Positions 53,783 through 63,123 of a stretch of 63,804 bases of DNA are shown one piece after another. A program made the translations under genes and the position numbers. The stretch spans positions 1-63,804 of the forward strand of contig MAAS01000003.1 in NCBI GenBank assembly GCA_002162755.1, in the 5' to 3' direction. The notes under the pieces were generated by a model. The model was given only the letters and a program-made list of their open reading frames with translations. It was not told the DNA's origin and did not search any database. How positions within the stretch are numbered: position 1 is the stretch's first letter; every line of letters begins with the position of its first letter. The stretch is from Gammaproteobacteria bacterium 50_400_T64. Lineage in GTDB: Bacteria > Pseudomonadota > Gammaproteobacteria > Pseudomonadales > Porticoccaceae.

Positions 53783-56265
53783 GCAAGCTGTTTCGCCCCT
53801 GGCGAGATCATAGCTTTCAACTGCTGGCACTGGCCCTCGCTATTGCCGCCTTCGCTCTGAGCGCCGTGATTTTTTTGCGCGCCGAGCTGGAACACCGCTT
53901 TAGCGTCAGCACCGCTGAAGCCCTGGGCGGTGATTTGGTGCTGGCCAGTAGTCGAACACCCGAACCCGAACAACTCGCACAACTGGCTGAGCTTCGAGTA
54001 TCGCAAATTATCGATTTCTCCACCGTGCTGGTACACGACGATACCCTGCTACTGGTCAGCGCCCGGGCCGTCGATAAAAATTACCCCCTCTACGGAAAAA
54101 TACAGCTTGCCGACAATCGCTTTGCCGATGAATACACACAGGAACACGGCCCAGCCCCCGGCGAACTCTGGGTGGCTGATCAGGTTATCGACCGGCTAAA
54201 AATCAGCGTTGGCACAGCGCTTACTGTGGGTAACAAATCACTTAAAATCAGCGCTATTATTCGCCAGCTGCCCGATCAAAACGCCGGCTTTTACAGCATG
54301 AATCCGCGTATTGTTCTCAATAGTGCCGACCTTGCCGCCACTGGTGTAATGGGCCCCGGCACGCGTATTCGACAACAAACTGTCGTCGCCGCTGAGCACA
54401 GCAGCATCGCAAGAATCAGCCTTGAGCTAGACCTTAACTTACGCCCAGACCAAACCCTGGAAACTGTCGACGACGCTGCACTGCGCAGCATGGGGCCCCT
54501 GCGCCAACTCAGCCTGTGGGCGAATCTCGCCGTACTCTTAATTAGCTTACTCTGCGGCGCGGCCATTTATCTGGCGACATCCCAGCGGGTGCGTCGCCGG
54601 GCAAAACTGGCCGGACTACTGCGCAGCTTTGGTGCCAGTCGCTATCAGGTGATGACGCGACTGCTGGGCTGGGAGTTTCTCGCCGTGCTGCCCGCCGTTA
54701 TCGTCGGTGGCGCACTCGGCATTGGCCTGATTAGCGGCGCAATGGGCAGTGGAAATTCAAACGCAGCTACGACAATAATCGCCGCCACTCCCTTTGAATG
54801 GCTTACCGCTCTGCTCGCGCCACTGCTACTGTGGCTGGCTTTTGCCCTGCCCCGGCTCAGCGCGCTGGTACGTGTGCCAGCCATTGAAGTGTTACGCCAG
54901 CGTGAGCAAGGCAGCCTGCTCAGCACCAATATTGAGCTGCTCGCCGCCCTCAGCGCACCGGTATTACTCGCGGGTTTACTGACTGACTCACTCGGCGAGC
55001 TTGGCAAAGTACTCGGATTAATTGCCGCCCTCGGCGTATTGCTACCCGCCCTGCTCTGGCCCTTGATTAAAGGACTCGATCTGGCCAGTGCCCGGCTATC
55101 CCTGCCCGCCCGACTCGCCATTCGCCGCCTCAGCCGTCGCCCCGCATTGACCCTCCCTCTGCTGGTATCACTCACACTGGCAATGACAGTACTGACACTA
55201 GCGGGGCAAACGGGCTCAGAGCTGCTCAAAGACTGGCGCACTCGACTACCCAGCCAGGCCCCCAATCATTTTGTGCTCAATTTGTTTGACCGAGACATGC
55301 CCGTCTTTGAGCAGTGGCTAAAACAGCACGAAGCCCTCGCCCAGCCTCTCTATCCCGTGGTGCGTGGCCGACTGAGTACGATCAACGGTGTGCCGGTACG
55401 TGAAGCGGTAACGAAAGAGAAAAAATCCAGCCAACGGCATTTAAACAGGGATTTAATACTCACTGAGGCCAGCACGCTGCCTGCCAGTAATCAAATAAAC
55501 AGCGGGCAATGGCACGGCATCACTACAGTGAATGCATCGCCGACGAAGCCAACACAGCATGAGGTTTCCGTGGAGCAGGAAATTGCCAACAGACTCGGTT
55601 TAAAACTTGGTGACAAGCTAGAGTTTGTCACCAGCAGGGGCATGCTCAGCACCACTATCACCAGCCTGCGTGAGGTCGACTGGAATAGTTTCGAGCCCAA
55701 CTTTTATTTTATTTTCGCCAGTAATGAATTGGCCAACGAAGATATCACCTGGATTACCAGTTTCTGGCTACCCGATGGCGACGGCGCTCGTCTCGCAGAG
55801 CTACTGCACGAGCTACCCCATATCACCCTGCTCGATGTCAAAACCCTGCTCGATAAAGCGCAGGACATTATCGCTCAAGCCAGTCAGGCAAGTGCCCTGC
55901 TGGGTGCATTACTGATGTTTTCGGCACTGCTGGTATTAGCGGCGGGTTTGCTCGGTGGTCAGCAACAACGGGGACGTGACAATGCCCTTTTACGGGCACT
56001 GGGTGGTCAACAACAATTGATCAAACGTATCCTGTGGATAGAGTTTCTTTGCCTCAGTGGCAGCGCAGCCCTGGGCGCAACAATTATTTCACTGCTCGCC
56101 CTCTACCCCTTAAATGAACGTTTATTTCAGCAAGGCCTGAGCCTTTCTCCGTGGCAAGCCCTACCCCTGGTGCTAGCTTTAATCGTCACCTTTTGTGGCC
56201 TGCTAGCCAGTCGTAAAGCATTACAACAACCGGCACTAAGCCTGTTGCGAAGTCATTCGAGCTAA
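53779..56265 (+). CDS. ybbP: FtsX-like permease YbbP
   Basis: An 828-residue inner-membrane permease with the ten-TM double MacB/FtsX arrangement. N-terminal TM QLLALALAIAAFALSAVIFL, a periplasmic region to about residue 245, a first FtsX block (LWANLAVLLISLLCGAAIYL, then LRSFGASRYQVMTRLLGWEF), central TMs, a second periplasmic region (about 485-690), and the final FtsX block (LLGALLMFSALLVLAAGLLG, and NALLRALGGQQQLIKRILWI). The start overlaps the ybbA stop in ATGA. Long reading frames on the opposite strand are shadows. Confidence 0.95.
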   Translation: MSKLFRPWRDHSFQLLALALAIAAFALSAVIFLRAELEHRFSVSTAEALGGDLVLASSRTPEPEQLAQLAELRVSQIIDFSTVLVHDDTLLLVSARAVDKNYPLYGKIQLADNRFADEYTQEHGPAPGELWVADQVIDRLKISVGTALTVGNKSLKISAIIRQLPDQNAGFYSMNPRIVLNSADLAATGVMGPGTRIRQQTVVAAEHSSIARISLELDLNLRPDQTLETVDDAALRSMGPLRQLSLWANLAVLLISLLCGAAIYLATSQRVRRRAKLAGLLRSFGASRYQVMTRLLGWEFLAVLPAVIVGGALGIGLISGAMGSGNSNAATTIIAATPFEWLTALLAPLLLWLAFALPRLSALVRVPAIEVLRQREQGSLLSTNIELLAALSAPVLLAGLLTDSLGELGKVLGLIAALGVLLPALLWPLIKGLDLASARLSLPARLAIRRLSRRPALTLPLLVSLTLAMTVLTLAGQTGSELLKDWRTRLPSQAPNHFVLNLFDRDMPVFEQWLKQHEALAQPLYPVVRGRLSTINGVPVREAVTKEKKSSQRHLNRDLILTEASTLPASNQINSGQWHGITTVNASPTKPTQHEVSVEQEIANRLGLKLGDKLEFVTSRGMLSTTITSLREVDWNSFEPNFYFIFASNELANEDITWITSFWLPDGDGARLAELLHELPHITLLDVKTLLDKAQDIIAQASQASALLGALLMFSALLVLAAGLLGGQQQRGRDNALLRALGGQQQLIKRILWIEFLCLSGSAALGATIISLLALYPLNERLFQQGLSLSPWQALPLVLALIVTFCGLLASRKALQQPALSLLRSHSS

Positions 56266-56269
56266 AGAA

Positions 56270-56617
56270 TTAAAGTTCGACAAACACCTCGTCGTTTTCT
56301 ATGCGCACCGGATAAGTCTTCAGCGCCTTTTCACCACGCACTACATTCAGTAACTGAATGCCCGGCGGAAAGCAGGCCCACTGTTTTACATCACCTGTTT
56401 TGACACAAAACTTGGCGCGATGAATGGGGCATTGCAATACATCACCATCGAGTATATCCCCCTTACCCAGCGGCAATCGCAAGTGAGGGCAGCTCGCCTC
56501 TGTCGCAAAGAAGCCGCTATCGAGATGAAAGACAATCACTTTATTGCCCTCTATCTTTGTGACTTTACGCTGCCCCGGTGGAATATCATTGACACTACCA
56601 ACACTGTATTTAGGCAT
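56270..56617 (-). CDS. Rieske [2Fe-2S] ferredoxin-like protein
   Basis: A 115-residue soluble protein. The Rieske cluster ligands are CPHLRLPLGKG (Cys-X-His) and CPIHRAKFCVKTG (Cys-X2-His) in ATEASCPHLRLPLGKGDI and GDVLQCPIHRAKFCVKTGDV. This is the NirD/BphF-like ferredoxin subgroup, an electron carrier for a dioxygenase or similar. I choose the ATG at 56617 (MPKYSVGS) with GAGGGTAATCTA upstream; the longest frame adds 16 residues without one. It is convergent with ybbP and stands alone, so its partner enzyme is unknown. Confidence 0.9.
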   Translation of the reverse strand: MPKYSVGSVNDIPPGQRKVTKIEGNKVIVFHLDSGFFATEASCPHLRLPLGKGDILDGDVLQCPIHRAKFCVKTGDVKQWACFPPGIQLLNVVRGEKALKTYPVRIENDEVFVEL

Positions 56618-56849
56618 TAGATTACCCTCATAAAATTTATAGCTTTTTATTTGTGGTTTCATCATAGACCGACTTCTTACAAAAAGTCATCTCTACAACC
56701 CTTTGATAACGATTGACTAATATCCTGCATCTATATATACATGGATTGTGAATCCAAGGATGGAAATCGTATATACCTCCCCCATCCTAAATTCACAGTA
56801 TTTATCTGTACACCTTATTAAAACTCTAATAACTGAGATATGGATGCCC

Positions 56850-58820
56850 ATGAAAAAGCTTACAGCTCCATTGGCACTGGCATTAGCCTTTGTCTTTTCC
56901 TCCCCGCATGCAATTGCATCAACACAAGCCAAACCAGCTACAAAATATACAATTGAAGCTAATGCTAAGGTTCTAAAATTATTACCTTTTAACGACAAAA
57001 CAGATTTTGAAAATGCCCAAAAAGGGCTCATTGCAAAACCTGATGTGTTGACAATAAAATCAAGTGACGACAAGCCCGTCTGGGATCTCGAAGAATATAA
57101 AAAGTATATTCAATTAGACAAGGCCGCCCCCGACACAGTGAACCCGAGCTTGTGGCGCAATGCCCAGCTGCTGATGCAATACGGCCTGTTTGAAGTTACC
57201 GAAAACATTTACCAGGTTAGAAGTTATGATCTTTCGAATATCACCTTTATTAAAGGTAAAAAAGGCTGGATCGTCTTTGATCCGTTGATCTCCCCAGAAA
57301 CAGCCAAAGCAGCGCTGGAACTCGTCAATAAAGAATTGGGGGAACGTCCTATTGTCGCCATAATTTATAGCCACCCCCACCTTGATCATTACGGTGGTGC
57401 AAGCGGCATAGTCACCAAAGCAGATATTGATGGCGGCAAGGTGCAAATTATTGCCCCCGAGCACTTTACTGAGCACGCCGTATCGGAAAATGTGATCGCG
57501 GGTAACGCCATGGGGCGGCGGGCAATCTATATGTACGGCGCATTATTGCCACGCAACGACAGGGGTGGTGTATCTGGTGGTTTAGGAATGACCACCTCGA
57601 CTGGTATGGCTGGCCTGCTAGTCCCTACCCGCGAGATCAAAAAAACAGGTGAAGAACTCACCATTGATGGCGTTAAAATGGTTTTCCAGATGACACCGGG
57701 GACCGAAGCGCCAGCAGAAATGAACACCTGGTTTCCACAATGGAATGCATTATGGATGGCTGAAAACACCACCAACACCATGCATAACATATTGACACTG
57801 CGAGGAGCGCAAGTCCGTGATGCCCTCAAGTGGTCAAGTTTTATTAATGAAACTATCGAGACCTGGGGCGATAAGGCTGTGGTCAAGTTTCAAAGCCACC
57901 ACTGGCCAGTTTGGGGTAATGACAACATTATTCCCTACCTCGAGAAGCAGCGCGACATCTATAAATTCACTCACGATCAGTCCGTTCGCTTAATGAACCA
58001 GGGCTTCAACGGTGAAGAAATTTCTGAAATGATCACCCTGCCACCAGAGCTTGAAAATAACTGGGCAACACGGGGTTATTACGGCACTTTGCGCCATAAC
58101 AGCCGCGCCGTATACCAGCGTTACATGGGCTGGTATAACGGCAACCCTTCTGATTTGAATAATTTACCTCAGGAAATGGCTGCAAAAAAATATATTGAAT
58201 TTATGGGCGGCGAGCAAAAAGTCGTCAAAATGGCGCAAAAATCTTTTGACAAAGGTGAATATCGTTGGGTCGCAGAAGTTATGAAACATGCCGTTTTTGC
58301 CGACCCAAAAAGCAAAGCATCAAAAGAGCTACTCGCCGACGCATTAGAGCAAATGGGTTATCAGTCTGAATCAGGCCCCTGGCGCTCAGTGTATTTACAG
58401 GGCGCTTTCGAATTGCGTAATGGCGTACCTGATGGTGGCGGCCTGGTAACTGCCACACCTGATACCATTCGGGCCATGAGTCCGGAAATGCTATTTGACT
58501 ATATGGCGGTTCGTTTAAATGCAGAAAAAGCAGCCGGGAAAGCATTCACTATCAATATTGACTTTACTGATATTGACAGTCATCACATGCTTCGTATTAA
58601 AAACTCAGTGTTAAATCACAGCCATAAACAAGTCAAGAAAGCTGATGTTAGCGTCTCGATGACTATGGCAACGATGAATGCTATTCAACTAAAAGAAACC
58701 ACCTTCGACGAGGCCATTAAAAGCGGCGAAGTTAAGCTTAATGGTGATAAAGCAGTCTTTGATGGCTTCCTTTCCATGCTTGACAACTTTAACTTCTGGT
58801 TCAATATTGTCACGCCATAA
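56850..58820 (+). CDS. alkyl sulfatase, SdsA/YjcS-type metallo-beta-lactamase-fold hydrolase
   Basis: Hydrolyses alkyl sulfates such as dodecyl sulfate to alcohol and sulfate. 656 residues from the ATG at 56850, chosen because a signal peptide then begins (KKLTAPLALALAFVFSSPHA); the longest frame begins 34 codons earlier with no such signal. The zinc motif is HPHLDH (His175, His177, Asp179, His180). WNALWMAENTTNTMHNIL is the next ligand block. The dimerisation domain (RGYYGTLRHNSRAVYQRYMG) and a C-terminal SCP2-like domain follow. A strong terminator ends the unit at 58849-58889. Periplasmic. Confidence 0.93.
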   Translation: MKKLTAPLALALAFVFSSPHAIASTQAKPATKYTIEANAKVLKLLPFNDKTDFENAQKGLIAKPDVLTIKSSDDKPVWDLEEYKKYIQLDKAAPDTVNPSLWRNAQLLMQYGLFEVTENIYQVRSYDLSNITFIKGKKGWIVFDPLISPETAKAALELVNKELGERPIVAIIYSHPHLDHYGGASGIVTKADIDGGKVQIIAPEHFTEHAVSENVIAGNAMGRRAIYMYGALLPRNDRGGVSGGLGMTTSTGMAGLLVPTREIKKTGEELTIDGVKMVFQMTPGTEAPAEMNTWFPQWNALWMAENTTNTMHNILTLRGAQVRDALKWSSFINETIETWGDKAVVKFQSHHWPVWGNDNIIPYLEKQRDIYKFTHDQSVRLMNQGFNGEEISEMITLPPELENNWATRGYYGTLRHNSRAVYQRYMGWYNGNPSDLNNLPQEMAAKKYIEFMGGEQKVVKMAQKSFDKGEYRWVAEVMKHAVFADPKSKASKELLADALEQMGYQSESGPWRSVYLQGAFELRNGVPDGGGLVTATPDTIRAMSPEMLFDYMAVRLNAEKAAGKAFTINIDFTDIDSHHMLRIKNSVLNHSHKQVKKADVSVSMTMATMNAIQLKETTFDEAIKSGEVKLNGDKAVFDGFLSMLDNFNFWFNIVTP

Positions 58821-58848
58821 AGCCTAATTATTAATTCAGAAAAACAGC

Positions 58849-58889
58849 AACGGGGCATAACTATTTATAAATAGTTATGCCCCGTTTTT
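58849..58889 (+). terminator. rho-independent terminator after the alkyl sulfatase gene
   Basis: A perfect 19-bp inverted repeat (58849-58867 with 58868-58886), no unpaired loop in the sequence, centred on CTATTTA/TAAATAG. The right arm is followed by TTTTT (58885-58889). It lies 28 bp after the stop codon and could also end the antiporter gene from the other side. Confidence 0.93.
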
Positions 58890-58977
58890 ACGAGTGCCAG
58901 CATTCGGCACAAGCATCAACTCTTTTATTTTCATCTGCATACTTAGGTTAGCTGTAATCTCTGCGCCTACAATCGCT

Positions 58978-60210
58978 TTATTTATCGCCTGTAAGCCGTC
59001 GTACCAACGGCCCTAAACTTAAGCCCTGCACCACAATGGAAAACACCACAACCACATACGTTACGGTCAGTAGTAAATCGCGCATTTCACCACTGGGTAG
59101 TGAAAGCGCCAAGGCCACAGAGATACCCCCACGCAAACCAGCCCAGGTCAAAATACTCACTACACCCGGGGTAAAGGTGCGGAAAGGACGCATCAATCCT
59201 ATCGGCAAGCCGACGCTAAATAAACGAACGAGTAGTATTAAGGGTATTGCCAATGCACCTGCTAGCAAGTAATCATCACGCAGTGATATCACCAGCACTT
59301 CAAGACCGATCAGCACAAACAGCACCGCGTTCAATATTTCGTCAACCAGCTCCCAGAAGGTATCCAGGTGTTCGCGGGTTTTGTCGGACATCGCCGCACG
59401 ACGGCCGTGATTGCCAATAAATAAACCCGCGACGACAATGGCAATGGGGGCTGATAAATGCAGATGTTCTGCGGCGGCGTAACCGCCAGTGACCAGCGCC
59501 AGTGTTATCAGTACTTCAACCTGGTAGTTATCGACCCTTTTCAACATATAGATGGCGAGGCTACCAGCGAGCAGGCCAAACACCAGCCCACCAACGGCTT
59601 CCTTAAAAAACAGCGTCGCGATCGATGTAGCACTAACATCGGCATCACCCGTGGCAATGTCAGCCAGCACTAAAAATACCACGACGGCAACACCGTCATT
59701 AAAAAGAGATTCCCCGGTGATTTTAGTTTCCAGGGTTTTCGGGGCACCGGCACTTTTAAGAATGCCCAATACGGCGATGGGGTCGGTGGGTGAAATCAAA
59801 GAACCAAACAACAGGCAGTAAATAAAAGGCACGTCCAGATCGAGCCAGGCAAATAAATAATATACGCCACCACCAATTAAAAAGGTGGCGCCCACAACTC
59901 CGACAGTCGAGAGTATCCCAATCACCCAGCGCTGCTGGGCCAGGTCATTTAGATTAACGTGCAGTGCACCGGCGAAGAGTAAAAAGCTCAACATACCGTG
60001 GAGCAGGGTTTGGTCAAAGTCGATACTCGCCAACATCTCCTCGGCCTGATGCTCAAGCCCACCGAAGAAAGGCAACTGTAATACCAGCGACATTAATAGA
60101 GCACTGAGCATTAAACCGATAGCGGTCGGTAATTTCAGCACACGGTAATTAAGCCAGCTAAATACGGCTGAAAGGCTGATAAGAATGGCGATAATATCGA
60201 ATAGACGCAT
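58978..60210 (-). CDS. cation:proton antiporter (CPA1, NhaP/NhaG-type)
   Basis: A 410-residue inner-membrane protein with about 12 transmembrane segments. The ion-binding region SLISPTDPIAVLGILKSAGA with GESLFNDGVAVVVFLVLADI is typical of CPA1 Na+/H+ exchangers: TDP and FNDG carry the two key acids. A short cytoplasmic end follows. The gene has no clear ribosome-binding site; the region before the ATG is filled by a 14-bp tandem duplication. Sodium export by a marine bacterium fits (inference). Confidence 0.92.
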   Translation of the reverse strand: MRLFDIIAILISLSAVFSWLNYRVLKLPTAIGLMLSALLMSLVLQLPFFGGLEHQAEEMLASIDFDQTLLHGMLSFLLFAGALHVNLNDLAQQRWVIGILSTVGVVGATFLIGGGVYYLFAWLDLDVPFIYCLLFGSLISPTDPIAVLGILKSAGAPKTLETKITGESLFNDGVAVVVFLVLADIATGDADVSATSIATLFFKEAVGGLVFGLLAGSLAIYMLKRVDNYQVEVLITLALVTGGYAAAEHLHLSAPIAIVVAGLFIGNHGRRAAMSDKTREHLDTFWELVDEILNAVLFVLIGLEVLVISLRDDYLLAGALAIPLILLVRLFSVGLPIGLMRPFRTFTPGVVSILTWAGLRGGISVALALSLPSGEMRDLLLTVTYVVVVFSIVVQGLSLGPLVRRLTGDK

Positions 60211-60214
60211 AGTG

Positions 60215-60242
60215 AGTTTTCGCTACTTAGTTTTCGCTACTT
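60215..60242. repeat. 14-bp perfect tandem duplication before the antiporter gene
   Basis: AGTTTTCGCTACTT at 60215-60228 and again at 60229-60242. It is immediately upstream of the antiporter ATG at 60210, on its 5' side. Confidence 0.92.
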
Positions 60243-60329
60243 AAAAGTGTCATTAAAATTTAATATTGAGTTTGCAGCTGTGGGCCGTATACCACCTGAG
60301 TTTTCCATACAGGCGGAAGACCACACCCA

Positions 60330-62693
60330 CTATTTTTTATTTTTCATTGCCTGTTGCAACAAAGCACCCATGCTGCCGACTTTGGCTTTTCCCTTCGCCT
60401 CGCCAGCGTGTTGTTTCTGCCCCTGTTTTCGCTGTTTTTGCCCGGCTGGCTTTCCTCGGCTCGGCCGACGAGCGTCAGCGCCCTCTTCCTGTGGATCGGG
60501 TAATTCATCGTCAAGGCGCATGGTCAAACCAATGCGATTACGCTTCACATCGACTTCCATCACTTTCACTTTAACCACATCACCGGCTTTAACGACTTCG
60601 CGAGGGTCTTTAACAAAACGATTCGACAGTGCAGAAATATGTACCAGACCGTCTTGATGTACGCCGATATCGACGAAGGCACCAAAATTGGTGACATTAG
60701 TAATTGCCCCCTCCAACGTCATACCCGGCTCAAGGTGGCTGATTTTTTCGACGCCTTCCTGAAACTGTGCTGCTTTAAAATCGGGGCGCGGGTCGCGGCC
60801 GGGCTTATCCAACTCACTAATAATGTCGGTCACCGTCGGCAGGCCAAATTTTTCATCGACAAAATCGGGGGCTTTAACACTACGTAGAAAGGTCGTATTG
60901 CCGATGAGGCTAGCCATGTCGAGGCTATTGCGCTCGGCAATTTTCTCAACCACGGCGTAGGACTCGGGATGCACCGCGGAGGCATCGAGCGGATTACTAC
61001 CATTGGCAATGCGTAAAAATCCCGCTGCCTGCTCGTAGGTTTTAGCACCGAGGCGCGGTACCGATTTCAAATCATTGCGGCTGCTGAAAGCCCCATTAGT
61101 GTCGCGAAACTCGACAATATTATTGGCAATACTTTGGCTCAACCCTGAGACCCGCGCCAGCAGCGGTGCCGACGCCGTATTCACTTCTACGCCCACCGCA
61201 TTCACACAATCCTCCACCACCACATCTAACGAGCGGGCCAGTTGAAACTGCGACACGTCGTGCTGGTACTGACCAACACCGATAGATTTGGGATCAATCT
61301 TCACCAGCTCGGCCAGGGGGTCCTGTAAGCGCCGAGCGATGGAAATAGCGCCGCGAATGGTGACGTCGAGATCGGGGAATTCCTTCGCGGCAAATTCACT
61401 GGCCGAATAAATAGATGCCCCCGCCTCATTCACCATGACACTTTGCACATTGAGTTGCTTGTGGGTTTTGAGTACATCTTTAACAAACTTTTCCGTTTCA
61501 CGGGAACCGGTACCATTACCGATAGCGATTAAACCGACCTTGTGCTTTTCACACAATTGCACCAATACCGCCTCTGCTTCCTGCAAACGTTTTTGCGGCG
61601 GCGTAGGGAAAATAGCGCAATGGTCGAGCACTTTACCGGTGCCATCGACAACAGCGAGTTTAACGCCGGTCCGCAAACCGGGATCTAAACCAATCGTAGC
61701 TTTTTGCCCCGCAGGTGCGGCCAGCAGCAAGTCTTTCAAATTATCGGCAAAGACCTGTATCGCACCCTCTTCCGCCTGTTCGCGAATTTCACCCAGCAAG
61801 TCGGTTTCGAGGTGAGTCAGTAATTTCACCCGCCAGGTCCAGCGCACCACTTCATTCAACCAGCGGTCGGCGGCTCGGCCTTCATTATTAATACCCCAGA
61901 AATTGGCGACCATGCCTTCACAGGGGTGAGCCACTTTCAAGGACTCGGCCTCTTCGGCATCGCCAACCGTAATGGCAATGCTCAACACACCTTCATTGCG
62001 CCCCCGGAAAATTGCCAGCGCCCGGTGCGAAGGCACCTTCTTCAGTGGCTCGTCATATTCAAAATAATCGCGAAACTTCGCACCTTCATTTTCTTTGCCG
62101 GCAACCAGTCGGGCACTGACCTGGCCTTCCTCTTTTAAGAAGGCACGCAAGCGACCGAGCAGCTCCGCATCTTCAGCAAAGCGTTCCATCAAAATAAATT
62201 TGGCACCGTCCAGTGCGGCCTTCACATCGGTAATTTTCTTGCCTTCTTCGCCATCACCATTGAGATACTTCGTCGCTTCATCTTCTGGATTCAGCGTAGG
62301 CTCAGCTAACAGCGCATCAGCCAGCGGCTCAAGGCCGGCCTCACGGGCAATTTGGCCCTTGGTACGGCGCTTCACTTTATAGGGTAGATAAAGATCTTCG
62401 AGACGAGTTTTGGTGTCAGCGGCCTTTATGGCCTGAGCCAGTTCAGGAGTGAGCTTGCCCTGCTCATCGATACTTTTGAGAATCGCTTCACGGCGCTCTT
62501 CAAGTTCACGCAGGTAGCGCAGACGCTCTTCAAGGGTACGCAGCTGGCCATCGTCGAGTCCGCCGGTCACTTCTTTTCGATAGCGGGCAATAAAAGGCAC
62601 TGTTGCCCCCCCATCCAGCATTTCAATCGCTGCCACGACCTGTTCCTGCCTGGCACCAATTTCATTAGCAATCCGCTGGGTAATACTTTCCAT
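60330..62693 (-). CDS. tex: Tex family transcription accessory / RNA-binding protein
   Basis: A 787-residue cytoplasmic protein. Domain order: N-terminal helical region ([40 protein letters not shown]), a YqgF/RuvC-like central domain ([20 protein letters not shown]), helix-hairpin-helix repeats ([35 protein letters not shown]) and an S1 domain ([20 protein letters not shown]). A Lys-rich tail follows. The ATG at 62693 is chosen because MESITQ matches the family start; the longest frame adds 18 residues. It is unlinked to its neighbours. Confidence 0.97.
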   Translation of the reverse strand: MESITQRIANEIGARQEQVVAAIEMLDGGATVPFIARYRKEVTGGLDDGQLRTLEERLRYLRELEERREAILKSIDEQGKLTPELAQAIKAADTKTRLEDLYLPYKVKRRTKGQIAREAGLEPLADALLAEPTLNPEDEATKYLNGDGEEGKKITDVKAALDGAKFILMERFAEDAELLGRLRAFLKEEGQVSARLVAGKENEGAKFRDYFEYDEPLKKVPSHRALAIFRGRNEGVLSIAITVGDAEEAESLKVAHPCEGMVANFWGINNEGRAADRWLNEVVRWTWRVKLLTHLETDLLGEIREQAEEGAIQVFADNLKDLLLAAPAGQKATIGLDPGLRTGVKLAVVDGTGKVLDHCAIFPTPPQKRLQEAEAVLVQLCEKHKVGLIAIGNGTGSRETEKFVKDVLKTHKQLNVQSVMVNEAGASIYSASEFAAKEFPDLDVTIRGAISIARRLQDPLAELVKIDPKSIGVGQYQHDVSQFQLARSLDVVVEDCVNAVGVEVNTASAPLLARVSGLSQSIANNIVEFRDTNGAFSSRNDLKSVPRLGAKTYEQAAGFLRIANGSNPLDASAVHPESYAVVEKIAERNSLDMASLIGNTTFLRSVKAPDFVDEKFGLPTVTDIISELDKPGRDPRPDFKAAQFQEGVEKISHLEPGMTLEGAITNVTNFGAFVDIGVHQDGLVHISALSNRFVKDPREVVKAGDVVKVKVMEVDVKRNRIGLTMRLDDELPDPQEEGADARRPSRGKPAGQKQRKQGQKQHAGEAKGKAKVGSMGALLQQAMKNKK

Positions 62694-63123
62694 ACACTTC
62701 TTCACTCTTCGTTTGTTGAACTCGATTCGGGGGCCTGGCTGTACCACCGCAGATACCGGCCCATAGGCAGGTTCATTAGTGGGCGGCTATTATGGGTTCA
62801 AGCGAGGGATAAAACAGCACTATTTCTGTCGCTCTCGGCATTTTTTGGATCTTTCCTCAGTCCATTAAGAGCGTGGACGACACCCGCGTTGAGCCCATTG
62901 ATCGGTATTCAATGCCACTATCGAACACAGTTCACATTCAGCCAATAAATACCGAACATAGAAATTATTGATTTAATTTATTCCACCGCTTTGGTTAATA
63001 TGCTCACCGTTAGAAAACAACAGCCGTTCAGCAAGCTTGAGCGTTTGGCTAGATCTCTAGCAAGACACTCAGCTTCAGCTAAGCGGCTACTTCACTACCA
63101 CCTTATTTAAGGAGTCACCGACC
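62694..63123. other. intergenic region between divergent tex and aceA
   Basis: A 430-bp gap containing promoters for both genes. It includes a long AT-rich stretch around 62940-63000. The aceA ribosome-binding site GGAG lies about 10 nt before its ATG. I could not place a promoter or a repressor site with confidence; no ORF. Confidence 0.5.

Noticed and set aside
54645..55265. 206-codon minus-strand reading frame rich in Ser and Arg
   Set aside because: Antisense to ybbP; low complexity as expected from the complement of a Leu/Ala-rich membrane gene.
62940..63000. aceA promoter with TTGATT and TAATAT
   Set aside because: The spacing between these hexamers is 22 nt, too long for a sigma-70 promoter.
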